Source of the DNA: Sisyra terminalis
Taxonomy: Eukaryota > Arthropoda > Insecta > Neuroptera > Sisyridae
Assembly (NCBI GenBank): GCA_958496175.1
Contig: OY292276.1
Span: 12,976,001 to 13,040,000 of the forward strand
Reading direction: 5' to 3'
Length of the DNA: 64,000 bases
Below, piece after piece: positions 46,836 to 63,540 of the stretch. The notes beneath the pieces are model-generated. The model was not told the origin of the DNA. It saw only the letters and a program-made list of their open reading frames with translations, and searched no databases. The first letter of the stretch is position 1. Each line of letters opens with the position of its first letter. Both the position numbers and the translations under genes were made by a program.

Positions 46836-49149
46836 TAAAGTTATTATCAAATATATAGACTGAAAAATTCAATCATAACATAGTCAGATTATTTATTACT
46901 CCATAGTTACTTGTATTTACATAGTACTTTGTCTCAAAAGTGTTAAAATTTTTATAGGACCTAATATTTTCATCAAGCTGTAGCATAATCGTATTAATGT
47001 TCGGTTTTTATGTTTAGCTATCAAACAATAAAGAAAAAGATTTCAAAAATTCTAAAGATTCCTTAATATAGATGAAGTTTTAAAATATACTTAACCAACT
47101 GTTTTGATATTTTAATTTGTTCATCATTCGTTTAAAATCTCTGCATAAATTATAGTGGTTTTCTTAAGCCAATGATTCTTTCATGCCATTTTTTTCCTCA
47201 ATATGTTATGAGAAAATAGTTTAAAATAGTTTCGGGTATTCTCTGAAGACCAAAAATGTTCTCGATTCCAATACTTTTTTGTGTTCCATGTTATAGTAAC
47301 AAGGAAGTAATGAATATGGTTTTATAATTCGAATTGATTTGCTTCCTTGACGTTTTGAAGTTTTTCTAATTTGTGCACCTATAATTCTTAATAATAAATT
47401 ATTTCTCATTATTATTGTTCTTGTTGTTGCAAACAGCACGTCGAGTCGAGAGCTGGAAGCTAATAAATAACATTGGGGAGTTCGGTTAATTTCCAACAAA
47501 AGTATTTGCCACTTGTTCTTTATATTCGCTCGGATCGTTATCACCGTCTAACAGCAGTCATTTATCTTCCCGGAGGCGGCAGACGTTAGACCGGCAAAGG
47601 CCAAATCTTAGCGAATCAGCACATTAACACGAAAAAAGATTAGATGCGCTCAAACTAATTTGCTATGTTCAATAGCTGAAATTCACCTGCAACGACGCCT
47701 TCTGCATATCAACAAATGTATTAAGCGCAATAAACATTCTCCTCTCCACCATTTATACTTCCTCATTATATCCCCGAACAATATTGATAAAAATAAATTG
47801 TAATGTAAACACGAAAGATAAAAAATTCCATGGCAAATTATCATAGCTACTTTTCATATCATTTGTTTCTCGTGGCTCTCGAAACTTTGTTCGGTCGAAC
47901 AGAAGTTGGAGGAAAAAAAAGCGTCGCAGTCTTTTTTAAAATACTTGTACAGATAATATAAAATCTTGCCGGTGAATAATTCATTGAGAGTAGAGAAGAT
48001 TATTCGAAAACAACATTATTCTTTCTGACATTTGTAAATTAGATCCAATATGATAATGGGGTGGAAGGTGGTGCAACTGCGAGGGTAGAAAGTAGCTAAC
48101 AAACTTATTCCCGTACACATACAAATAAGCTGGGCAGGATGAGGCGTTTTCTCTTCATTCACAAATATAATCATGTTGAGACCCACCAGTAATCATATAT
48201 TAAATCTAAAATAGAATTTAACAGGGAGTCAATACTACTACTCTGATATAATAGCATTTTTGTTGCCTAAAGCTATGTATTACGGACTAGTTCTATTAAA
48301 CAGGGTTGAACAAAACATTATTCAAAAAACTCGAAAAGTAAATCATCAATTTTACTCGTCTTCACTCAAAAATGATTCAACAATCAAATTTGATTTTCTA
48401 TACCACAAAATTTAAAAAAAAACGGTGTAAGAATTTTTTTACGCGCGTGTAAAGTTATACTTCTTTGGTATAGTTAAAAATGATATTTTCCAATCCACTT
48501 CCGTGGCCTATTCCGGTCGGTAATGCCTGAATAAAGGAAGAAATATCATAATAAAAATATGATAATTGAGGAGATATCATTAAATGCACATATATTGATT
48601 GTTTACTCAAACTTCAGGTCTTTGAAGCTCACTTCTTTAAAGGTTACTAAGTTAATCGCTATTTAATGTTCTATACATTTCAACACCACATTGAAGATTT
48701 GATTCGGAAGACATGTGGGTTATAAAAGACAAAATTTTCTGGTCGAAAAAAGCTTCCAAAATACCTGGCACACCAGGTATAGGAAGTTTGTGATTACTAA
48801 AATATAACACAATTATAAACACAATTTGTTTTAATATCAAAATGTTGCGGTAGAGATAAGAACAAAGAATGAAAATTTGTTAACACATCCATGTGATTGG
48901 AATACAAATATAATAATCATGGTCCCAAATTTGAACTATTATGTCATTAGTTTCAACTGTCTTTTTGATTTCATTTAATTGCTAATTTTAGCCATTTGTC
49001 AATTGTGTCAGTGTTTGACTGTAATTTTTTCACGGAAAGTTACTGGTTTTCAAATAAAAGATTGAATTGGCTATTTTTACATAGATTCTGTATGTAAATA
49101 CAGTTGGTTTTTTGTACTTCTGTACACTATAATAATTAAATTGTGGGTA
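46836..49149. other. Intronic DNA containing a large complex island at 47430-48200
   Basis: The island of about 770 bp is the longest stretch of complex, non-repetitive sequence in the long intron and has the look of clustered regulatory DNA (for example near GGAGGCGGCAGACGTTAGAC and GGCAGGATGAGGCGTTTTC). The 107-codon minus frame at 47221-47544 overlaps its edge and has no recognisable domain. A shorter patch lies at 48490-48540. Confidence 0.35.
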
Positions 49150-49260
49150 ATAAGGACGAAGCTTCTTGTGGAATATTATTTATTTTATCGCCAACGTTTC
49201 GTCAGTCATTCCTGACTTCTTCAGGGCTCTATAATGAAAATACATAACATTTAAAAAATA
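49150..49260 (-). repeat. PLE-like 3' end, family F
   Basis: The minus strand reads CTGAAGA (one change from CTGATGA), extra A, hairpin GTCAG/CTGAC, GAAACGTTGGC, then GATAAAATAAATAATATTCC. It has the same core layout as the foldback families. No inverted partner was found, so it is a solitary end. Confidence 0.6.
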
Positions 49261-53056
<3,796 letters not shown>

Positions 53057-56000
53057 TGATTCATTCAATAGGTGTTATATAGAATGGTGAGGAAATAACT
53101 GTCCATGAAATAAATGGTGATTATGATTTTTTCAAGTTGTAAGTAATTCACCCTTAGCATAATTGTATAATTTGAATGCATATTAGTCGCGGAAAGAATC
53201 TCTTCTTGCATATTAATGTAAAACAAAACTCTCGTTTAAATAGTACAAGAAAAAGTGTAGTAATACAGAATAAAATTAAGTACAATTCACTATAAAAATA
53301 AATGTCTCTAAGCGGCAGCAAAGACGAACACTTTGTTGCTCTTAATGTAATCTCAGGGGCGTACCAATTAGTTGTTACAGTGGGGCGGTAAAGTGGAAGC
53401 CGCGTGGAATTAGTCGTCTCACCATGTTGAAGGAACGGGGGGCCGGTGTGGTGACGGTGTACCGGGAACGGGTGAAACGATGGGGATGGAAAACTTGAGG
53501 AGATCGCGAGACTGATTAAAAACGGGATGAGAGGGTCGTGAAGTTAAGAAGCGAGCTTTAAGATACTGCCACTGAACGCGAAAGCTTCATGGTCCCACGT
53601 TCCGCACCAAGATATCATTACATTTCATATGAGAACACCCAAACTTCATTTGAGCTTTAGTTCACTCTACCTTTTATGTATTTCCTTTTTATCTAATTCT
53701 TCTCAACAATGCCATCTAATATTCAATTTCATTTTCGTCGGACAATTTTCAAAATTGATTTCTAAACGACTCGGAAAAATCTAAACTTTGCACAATTTAA
53801 GTTATTTTCGTAGAAATTTAACGTTCTAATTTAATTAGTGAAGTGTAACTACCTATACGGCGCTCTACATATTATTCGTATAGGTGTGATATTTAAGGAA
53901 AATAACGACGAGAAATTTCGTGTTTTACCCTACTGGTTGTAATTTATTTACGAAACGCTTCTTATACTTATATCAGATACTAAATGTGGGAAATGTACTA
54001 ATACAATTTACGAGCTTATCGTCTTACTATTAATCTCAAAATGTTTAATAGAAAGAAATTGTCAACACATTTTCACGTACAATTAAATCACCCACTTTCG
54101 GTAGTAGTTTTAAATGTTGGAAATTATTTTAGCCACATGCATATGCGAAAATGAAATTATATAAATTATATCAATGCAGCAAAAGTATTTTAAAATTTCG
54201 CGTGTGTAGAACGGCATGTAATCTTGTGATATTTATTTTATTTTGTTGTTCTTACGTATTATGTACCGAAAAGATTTGCGTGTGTTTCACTTGGAAAATA
54301 TAAAATATTCTTATTTTGTTCATATTCAAGGGGAAGTCAGTCTCATTTATTTCTTGTGGTATTCTCATCCTTCGTACATCCATTTTTCGTCCAATCAATG
54401 TTTTACAGAATGCGCAATTTGTATTTATTTTTATATATATATATATTTATGTTTCGAAAATTACGACGTTTATTTAAATAAAAATGTGCGCAATAATAAA
54501 AATTCTAAGGCAAAGCTATTATGTTTCTTTAGAAACGATTAGTCTATCAAATGTACCAATTATTCAGTGAATTTCATAGTATACAAAATTGGTATCTGAA
54601 GAAAATTTTTCTTTAATTTTTTTTTTTTACTTTTGAAAAGCCAACTTTTGGAGTAATTGATTATAAAATTGAATCATAAAAATAATTTAGCTCTACCTTA
54701 ATTTCTTAAAAAAATAAACCAGGATTTTTTTTAAGTAGGTAATCAAGTAAATAGCCGGAATATGAATATTTTTCTTCTTTAGCTAGTATTTAATTTTAAA
54801 ACTATTTGTTTTCCTCAATATTCGATCATGATTGTTGCCATTTCTTGTTTTCTATTGCATAGTGAAGGTGCAGTTTTCCGGGTGGTTCCTTTTCCTAGAA
54901 ATACGGGACCCATTGAGGTATATTCATCTTCTTAAGAGGTCTAGGATTTTAAGTCTTCTACTTTCTTTTTTCTTGAGTATTTATAGTCCTTCAATACAAT
55001 CAAGGATTTAAACGGTTTCTTCAATTCGGGATACAATCAATATGGGCTTTTATTGAACTAAGCTAGCCAGTTGTCAATACCTTTCCCAAATAAAAATTTT
55101 GATTATTTTATCGTTATCAATCTTCAGCACCTTATTTACAATGATTCACATAAGATATTTCTTTTCTTGTTTATGAAAAATCTTTTTTTGAAATTCCAGT
55201 ATTGATTTTCCATTCATAAGACCCAACATTTTTTTCGAACATAACAATTTTCATACTATGGCGCCCTAAAACAAAAAAAATCTTAGGCTTCCCTCTTCAA
55301 AACATTTATACGTAGTGACCAACAAAATTTAACTTATGTACCATTATTGTAGAAATATATCGCAGTTTCTAGGCAGAAGATTGAGGCCCCCCTTGGGGGC
55401 CGCGCCCCTCCTGTTTGAGAATTCGTGTAATAAGTTATAAAAAATTTAGGTAAACGAAAGAAAATTTGTTTGTTTTTAAAGTCAATGATTTTGTCATCCA
55501 TTAAAAAGTTTGAAAATAATAATTTAGTTCATGTTTGAAATTATATTCTCAATACTGATACCTTGTATATCGTTACTTAAGGATGTTATGGAGGAATGTT
55601 AAACTAGTGCCAAACAACTGAAAATTTAGTATAATGTTACTTATTTAACACTTAAGTATCTATTAAAATTTTAAATTGATTCACTGCGTCGTTTAAAAGT
55701 TATTGGAAGTTTTCTACAGAAAAAAGTATTGGAGAAAAGAACAAGATTTTAATAGTTTACGAACTATTCAAGACTTTGTTTTATCGAATCATTTTTTTCG
55801 ATATTTTTGTGATATCATCGTTGTTTATGATCATATAATTATTATTATTGACGTAAGTTCCATTTGAAAAAAAAAATATTTCATGTAATTTTTTGAAATT
55901 TTACAATTCAATTCTTTAATGATCTCTAACTTCGTCCAACATGTATCCAACCTTTTATAAATTCCTCAAATATTTAAATTAGTTCACATTAAATGTTTGC

Positions 56001-56165
56001 CTTAATTTTAACGATAATTCCTTAAATAAGAAATCTCATTTACGGTATTGCCTTGAACAATATGTTTTATGAAGAAGCATCATTAAAATTTTTCTGTTTA
56101 TACAATGTATAAAATATATTGTGGCCTTATTTATGTAATTTAATTACTAAAAGTTAACTATAAAC

Positions 56166-56177
56166 ATAGATTTGAAT
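56166..56177. repeat. Left target-site duplication of family C copy 2
   Basis: ATAGATTTGAAT, repeated directly at 56326-56337. Family E copies carry this segment once (as ATAAATTTGAAC), which confirms the duplication. Confidence 0.85.
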
Positions 56178-56325
56178 TTATCGATAAATTGGTTGTGTTC
56201 ATATTTTACATAATTTTATTTATTTTTAGTAGGATAGTGGGCATGAAAGGATGAAAAAAAAATTAATTAGCAGTACATGGATCTTCATCCTTTCATGTCC
56301 ACTATCCTACTAAAAATAAATAAAA
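56178..56325. mobile_element. Foldback family C, copy 2, internally deleted, nested in E copy 5
   Basis: The 148-bp element keeps both ends of family C: TAGTAGGATAGTGGGCATGA on the left and its complement TCATGTCCACTATCCTACTA on the right. The cores and inner arms are deleted. The longer, unpaired end (TCGATAAATTGGTTGTGTTC) is on the left here and on the right in copy 1, so the two copies lie in opposite orientation. It is flanked by the exact direct repeat ATAGATTTGAAT (56166-56177 and 56326-56337), which is host E sequence. Confidence 0.85.
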
Positions 56326-56337
56326 ATAGATTTGAAT
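56326..56337. repeat. Right target-site duplication of family C copy 2
   Basis: Exact 12-bp match to 56166-56177. Confidence 0.85.
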
Positions 56338-57599
56338 AAAAGTTCAAACAAATGTAATATTGTCGTGTTGCCTAGATACATATTTCGATTTCCAAGCAAC
56401 CTTCCTCAGTGGTCATCAAGTAGTAATGGATCGCTTCGTAACTGCTATTGATGAGTCAATAAAACCAAAATATATTTTACAAATTGTATAAACAGTATAA
56501 CTGTTCAAAACTCAGCGAAAAAAATTAAAATTAAATTTGTTAGATTTTCTTTTATGATAAATTTTTCAAATAAAAACACTAAAAATTTTCATTTTTCTTA
56601 CAAATTTGGGTGGTTTATAATTAAGATATATTTCCATTATTGATATTATCGATTTATGATAAGTTTTTTAAACTATTTTGTATCTTGTTTTTCCTATTCT
56701 ATTAAAATACGAAAAAATATTTCAATATTGGAATAATGAAAACTTTTTTCTTTTAAAATGCTCTTGGAGCAAATTATAAAGCTCTTGAAGCTTAATTGAT
56801 TAAAAAAAATTAATAGATATATCCTAATAAATTTATATTTAAAGCGGTGAAGTTCTAAGCTTGTAAAAGCACAAAAATTTCGTTTCCAAAAGAAACTTTA
56901 TTCGATAATCTTGATCTATTTAATTTATTGGAAAATCAAACATTATATATTCTTTTTTATTTATTATCCTACTTAAAAAGTACAACGCAAAGCAAAAAGC
57001 TTAAAATTATTTGAAAATAACAGACAAATAAAATATGTAAATAGCTGCATAAAGAAAATTTGTTATGTGACAAATACTGAATTTGTTTTTTTAAGTGAAA
57101 TATAGAGTCTGTATTTCAAGAATGAATGCTTGTCAGATAAAATGCCTGTTTGATGACAGAAGCTTTTTGATATCTGTAGAACTTGACGAAATCGTATTGC
57201 TACTAAAGAATTGCGGAATATTTTTCTATGTCATGAAACATAAGTATGAATAAGTAAAACACTTCATCCACCTCTTCCATCTACACACTTTCTAATAAAC
57301 ACTTGAAATGTGTTAATTTTTTATTACTCAAACAATTTCTATCTGGTTTTATTTATGATTGTATTAAATTTTATTGCCCATCTTAAATTAAATAGAATTT
57401 TAGTTTTATGTATTTAGATTTTTTACAAATGATATTGTTATTAAAAGTTAAAAAATAGAGCTTTTCCCCGTTCCATGTTGCGGTAAACCAAACACAATTA
57501 TAATTGATTGTAGTGCTTTACAGTATCAACTATGTTCAAAGGAAATGCAGGATAATAAAGAAGTTATTGATGTGGTCACTACAAACAACTATTTCTTGC

Positions 57600-57800
57600 A
57601 TTTTAGATATCAAATATAGAAATCGAACGCCGCCTCCTGGCCGGTCTAGGTTCACCGTCATCTCACCGTTCCCATGGGAACGCTAAAGTCCCGAGGGATT
57701 GCATGCTCTGCTGTCCCCAGGGAGGAGGAGTTCTCTGTCTTATATAATGTACCTTAGCCACCCTCATTCAACCTTTAACAAACATGGCCGACACATTCTC
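57600..57800. promoter_or_regulatory. Candidate collier autoregulatory enhancer with three COE palindromes
   Basis: A sharply bounded GC-rich patch in the intron between the two COE exons. Three exact TCCC-NN-GGGA sites lie at 57670-57679 (AT spacer; inside the 16-bp perfect palindrome CGTTCCCATGGGAACG, 57667-57682), 57689-57698 (GA spacer) and 57714-57723 (CA spacer). Their centres are 19 and 25 bp apart. COE proteins bind exactly this palindrome as dimers, and autoregulation of collier is known in Drosophila. There is no supportable coding frame: the 60-codon frame ending at 57686 overlaps only the edge. That the sites serve collier itself is inference from position. Confidence 0.7.
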
Positions 57801-60800
57801 TGTGATTTATCTAAATCTAATACAATGCAAATATTTACAACTCACCCATTACAACCATAGGATGCGAACAAAAGAAAAAGAGCTTTGCAAATCTCATTTT
57901 CGTCTTAAATGAATTCCATTTGCAATGTGTCTTGAAAGTGGAAGATCAATTGTCATTAGTACTAATAAAGTTAATCGGATGTTATCTGCTTCCGAACGGA
58001 AAATAATATGTTATCGATAAAATCGATTTTTAAATTATTCCAATCAACTTAGGTTAATTGCAATAAAAAGTTTATGAGTTGGTGATGGAAAGTTCTAAAT
58101 TGGAACAACGACGACCTTGAATTTGTTCGAAAATAAGATATGTAGATATTGATTTAACGGAAACGTTTACGTTGAGAGCTTAAAACAACATAGAGTTGAT
58201 TACAAATGAAGCTTTACGTTCAAAGCCATTTAATTCGTTTGTCAAGTTTAATTGTTACATAAAGTTATGAATATATACAATAATGGTTTAAATTTATGCC
58301 TTTTTCATGGAATACTAATATCACTTAAATTTTCCAAAAAATCCATTTATCTTTGTACAAAATTTGGAAGAACCGAATAAGCTTTAATTTTTCCCTTTAT
58401 AGTAAATTTATCATTGACAACTTTTACGCCAAAAATTGACAAAGTTTACGAGTATCACATACAAGTTTCTTGAACAGTATGTTGGTAACTTTTTTATAAG
58501 TTATATGTAATAAATTTAAATAATCCTCTTTATTTGTGAAGTCATAAGATATAAATGCTTAACATGTTAGAAACAAGTGCAACACAGATTTTTTTAACAA
58601 AATAATTCCATATTCAAGAATAAGGAAAATAGAAAAGCAAAAGGTGTTGAACTTTTGTGAAAAAAATTCCTTATATTGTGAAAACATAAACTTTATGTAC
58701 TATATTTTATCAATTTTTTTTTCTATAGCAAGAGAAGTACATAAGAGAATTTTAGTTATAACTGGAAATTTTTTGACAAATGGAGTTGTATCTTACAACA
58801 TAGAAGACATAAAAGGAAAATGGTAGTGATTTGTTAAAGTTATTACAATTTTTTGAAGATATTTAATTCTTATTTAAAATTCTAAAGTTGTAATTTCTGA
58901 TTAGTATCTGTACACATCAATGAAGTTGAGGATGATAAGGTCAATGCTAAGTTTAAAAAAAGAAAAATTTAATTAGCTAAGAAATAATTTTGAAAAAGAA
59001 AATCAATGATTTATATTTATTTTTCTTAGATTATCCTTTAGTCAGTAAACTTTTTTATTGCAAGTGTAATTGTTTTCTATGATTGTACCCCTCTAACTAA
59101 CCGTCTGACTTCTAAGGACGATAATTTTTTAAATAATATTTTTTATATAAACTATTCCATTTAAGTGTACATACCTACACTTATGAAGCATTGTAACAAT
59201 AAATAAAAACAATTATGATGCAATTCGTTTGTATTGAAGGACTCAACCAAACATTTTGTATTGATATTAGTTTAACATCTATTGTTTAAAAAGGGAATGA
59301 GCCAAAATATCCCCGTACAAAATATCACATTAAAAAATAATTATTCTTTCTTTTCAAATTAATTTGTCAAGATCTATAAGAACCTGTCTTTGAATTGTGG
59401 TGCCGGAAGAATCGTAGCCTTGCCAAATATTCCATTTTCGATTTATTTTTTCAATTTTTTTTTGCCTACGGGACATTTTGTCCGGGGATATTTGGTCTAT
59501 GGATACACCTTGTTGAGGGATCAAATATAATGAAACTTTTGACAGGAGCTTTAAAAAAAGTCGCTGTATTTTTTGTAACTCATGCATAATGTAGGTAAAA
59601 GCTTAGTAAAACTTTGTTATTTAAGATTTTACTTAATAAGAATAGGATATTGAAACATTGTGCCAATGTAAAAGTATAATCAATAGTTTTTGAGTATCTT
59701 AGATCGAAAAGAATCAATAAATTAATAAAAGTGAAGTAAAAGCTCAAAAGTTTCAAGTAAAACATTAGAACATTGAACTAAAAAATTTCCAAAGAAAATT
59801 TTAGCAGATTTATATATATAACTTTTGTAAAATCAATTTTGAATCATATTTCCATTATCATCTTTTTTAAATTACTAGCTAAATCCAGCGAACGTTGTCC
59901 TGTACGGAAAAAAAATGTTTCAAATATTGTGATATTTCAAATTTTATATTCAAAATCAATCATTTGTCTGAAGCTACGTTTTATATATGTAATGGAAAAT
60001 TGAGAAAGATAAAAATATATTATGTTTTCCAACAAATACTAATAAAGGATTTGTCAGTTTATAAATCTAGCACTACTGACGCATGTCGTAGTGATTTTAT
60101 TGCTGTATTATTTGATAAACTTTATGGTTCAATTTTCTTTTTGAATTTAAACTTTAAAGTAAATTTATCTAACCACTATAATCACTGATTCTCTTAATTC
60201 ACTAAATTCGCAATTTTGAGTTTTGAACTGCAACCCCAATTTATATACCTTGTAGCTGCAACGATTAGAAAAAAAAGGTACTCTGAAGACTTTAATTACT
60301 TCAAGAGCTTTTAAAGCTTAGAATAGATAACAAATAGCTTCTTTTATATCTGTTTCTATATAATCAGTTATTAAAAAATATATTTCACTGCAGTGCTTTT
60401 TCCAGTCAATATTATTATAGTTTGGTGTGGGAATAAAAATTGAAAATTTATCAGATCTTGTAACATTTTCATTCTACTTTAAAAGCAAATAAACGAAAAG
60501 ATGAATCTTCTAAAATAAATTTTGAAAATTTGATAATTTTATTGTACATTGTTTTTATTCAGTAAAGAATTCTTTTGTAATTGGCGTAAATGTGTAATGA
60601 AATGGGAAAACGTATAACAAACGACATTTTTCGGTTAGTTGAAATAAAACAGTCGTACACAAAAATATTAAACCAGAAAGACAAATTTGGAACAATTAAG
60701 TTAAATTACAGCTTCGGTAAAAGATAACACGAAAATAAAAACCTACATTTTCACTCTCTGTAAAAATTTAATCAAACGCAATATTTCATTAGGGTAGATG

Positions 60801-60877
60801 GACGGTATATGGTATATGGTGGCGTATGTGCCAATTCGTGTGTATATATGTGAAATGTGGTTAATTTTTTTTTGCAG
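57801..60877. other. Collier intron, 3' part, nothing else recognised
   Basis: AT-rich DNA. Frames at 59354-59587 (minus, 77 codons), 59895-60188 (+, 97 codons) and 58644-58826 (+) have no recognisable domain; the first has coding-like composition (DKMSRRQKKIEKINRKWNIW) and may be an element remnant. The stretch ends with TTAATTTTTTTTTGCAG, the acceptor of the next exon. Confidence 0.45.
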
Positions 60878-60995
60878 GTGGTGATAGCGACCCAAGTAGC
60901 GGTGGATGGCCCCCTGCTTGCTATTTCCGACAACATGTTTGTTCATAACAATTCGAAACATGGTCGACGGGCTAAAAGACTGGATCCCGCGGAAG
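60878..60995 (+). CDS. kn: Collier/Knot (COE family) coding exon, DNA-binding domain part 2
   Basis: This follows the exon at 52957-53038 in the COE protein. After the acceptor TTTTTTTTTGCAG the 118-nt exon reads, in phase 0, [20 protein letters not shown] then [19 protein letters not shown]. It ends with one base of a glycine codon at the donor GAAG|GTATAT. The block [16 protein letters not shown] is nearly invariant in COE proteins. In EBF1 structures this region, including the GRR turn, contacts [14 protein letters not shown] matches insect Collier more closely than vertebrate EBF. Phases fit exactly (the previous exon ends on a complete CAG codon). The next COE exon (TIG/IPT domain and HLH) is not in the window. 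The longer open frames through this exon, on either strand, are run-on into introns. Confidence 0.97.
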
Positions 60996-63540
60996 GTATA
61001 TATCTCAATAGTATGTTGATAAATATTTTTAACCTTTGTAAAAATCCCTGTATGTGTTCTGATAAACCGTATAATATTTATATTACACACAAAACGGAAA
61101 TGTATGTTGTAATAATCCGGATGAAACAATGGCAAAACGAAATGTGTAGCTCCGGTGAGATATTAGCCACAAATCATCCCTTGGCGGGCGCTGCCTTGCT
61201 CATTGGTATGCGTTTTATGAACAACTCCAATGCATAAAGCGCTCTTTTCCAGCTCTTTCCACTAATTCTTACATGCCATTTCCACCCCGTTGCCTATGTA
61301 CATCGTTTCAAATGCCTTCATGTTTCCATCAAATACGCAGAGTGTTCACTTCTGAAATTTATTCACTTTAATATTTTTTTTAATTTATCACATTTGGAAA
61401 AAAAAAGTTTAACCCAATACATATTTCTTTTGTTTTTATATGCCTAGCCCCCCGTTCTTTATTCTATCACAATTCACTCTATGTTTTATCAAATCTCCAT
61501 GAAATATAGTTATAAATTTAATAAATCAACTTAAAAATGAGCTTGTTCACTTTGATTTTACCATTGCTCAATCTAGCATAGAGTTTCTCGGTTTTTTAAA
61601 GATAATTCTCTAAATTAAACTAATAACCCCTCATTTTTTACATTAATTTAAAACATTTATTGATGAAATAGGATACTTTTCGTTATAAACTCGTTTTTGT
61701 TAAGGATTTTCCATGTTCCATTTTCCATTTATAATTTGACTGCATTTAATTTCGAGGCTACAGTACTAAACGAATTCTGCAACGTTGAAAGCATTGCCGG
61801 AAAAATTTAAATTTCGTTATAATTAGGACTCCCAAAACTTAATTTCAATAATGCACAGTTGCATAACTATTATATTATACACTGACATTAAAATAATACC
61901 TATTACTCATCTTATGGGAGTAAATTCTTTAAGGTGGGAAAATATTCTTTTATTCTTAAACAAACTTTGGTTCTCCTATTTTTTTCCGATTTTCATTTTT
62001 AGAAAAGCATAAAAGTGTGACAGATATCAAATTCTACAGAAAAAAAAATCTTAATTTGGTAGCTTAAAAACTTTTTATTTTTTTCTGTGGACCATTTGAT
62101 TAAAATAGTTTCGGTTTTTTTTTTAACGAAAATAATTTTGACATTGCTATCTATATATATAATATCTACAGAAAATTAGGTAAAAGTAGGTAAGGCATTA
62201 GAAACAAGTGTGGAATTTAATTCACTAGTTCTAGGATTTAATATAAGTTATTCATATTACTTTGAAGATATTTGGGTAGATTTTTTTTTACATTAAAGAC
62301 ATCTATCCTTATTTGAAGACACATTTTTCACCCCTTTATATAAGTTTTTTTTTTCAAGAAATAAATACTTAAATTCGTTAAGCTCTTAATATTCTCTTAG
62401 GCTTGATTAAATGTGCCATTTAAATGTCATTTTTTTTAGGACCTTACACTTTAAATTCATTTACAGAAGCCTTAATTAAAAGATTGTAATTCAACTCCAA
62501 GTATACAAAATATTTCACAAGAAATCATTTTGTTAATTGATATTAATTTTTAGCTCCAAAAAATCAAAACTAAGTTTTGACTTTGTGGTACAACTAATCA
62601 ATAAAGTAAAGAATTATTATATTTTATTATACAAAAAGTATTTTATCTAAAAATAAACCAATTTTTTCATTGTTGCAGTTAAAACCTGATTATATAGAAC
62701 TTAAGACTTAATCGTTTAATACAATTGTTTCAATTTAAGAAAATATTTCTTATGCATCAATTATTTTATGATCGAAATTAGTAGTTATACTGCTTTATTC
62801 TTATTTATACCAAAAGATAAAGAAACCAAGGAAGAATAGGAAAAATTATAGGAATTATTTAATCAGTCATTGGTGCTTAAACAAATCAAACTTCCACAAA
62901 TTATGTGTAATAGTTGCTTCAATTCTATAAACTTGAGAAACTTATTAAATAAGATTACTTTTCTACAAGCAAATAAAAAATTTTCATTTTCAGGATTTGA
63001 ATATTTCTTATAACTTTAACCTTTTATTCTTTGAAACTTTGCACTTATGTACTTACAATTGAAAATTATTTATAATTATTTATGAAATTATTATAATATA
63101 TTAAATTTAACGACAAATGTTAACAGAGTTAATCACAACCAATGCAACATATTACATGTATCGGAAAATTATTTCGTTTTTAAATCCATAGTCAATTAAA
63201 TCCCATTTTTCGAATTATTAGTTATTTCAAAGTGGTACAAAGACATTAAATGATTAGAGTGACTTATTAACTTATAAAAAAATAATATATTTTTAACTCC
63301 AAAATCTATATTAAAATAGCAAGACCAACAACCCGAAGGAATATTTTGGTATTATATACTAATCGAGTTTCACAGGGTAGCATAGCAAAGTTATTCAAAA
63401 AACATTTTTAATGTTTATCTAAATATATTAGATATTCATTAATGCCAAATGAGCTTTTAAAAGTTCAAATTCAATTTAAAATTCAATAATTTACATTTAT
63501 CCAACTGGTACCAACAAAAAATGGGCAAAAATTTAATCAA
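60996..63540. other. Start of the next collier intron; complex patch at 61140-61340
   Basis: Opens with the donor GTATAT. A GC-richer patch around 61140-61340, close to the exon, could be a conserved intronic element. The rest is AT-rich with no supportable feature. Confidence 0.45.

Larger units (their letters stand above)
56095..56525. repeat. Foldback family E, copy 5, interrupted by family C
   Basis: Left end TTTATACAATGTATAAAATA, then the family block. After a 148-bp insertion it resumes with GTTCAAACAAATGTAATATT and the minus-strand hairpin/core (here CTGAGGA). It ends TAACTGTTCAAAACTCAGCG followed by an A run. The most diverged of the five E copies. Confidence 0.72.

Noticed and set aside
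55385..55401. GC palindrome GGCCCCCCTTGGGGGCC as a COE site
   Set aside because: The outer T and A of the consensus are missing and no second site is nearby.
60743..61135. Minus-strand 130-codon frame over the same place
   Set aside because: It is the antisense shadow of the conserved COE exon, which keeps stops rare on both strands.
60857..61237. A 126-codon open frame as an independent protein
   Set aside because: Only 60878-60995 is coding. Both edges are consensus splice sites, and the COE sequence ends exactly at the donor; the rest is intron run-on.
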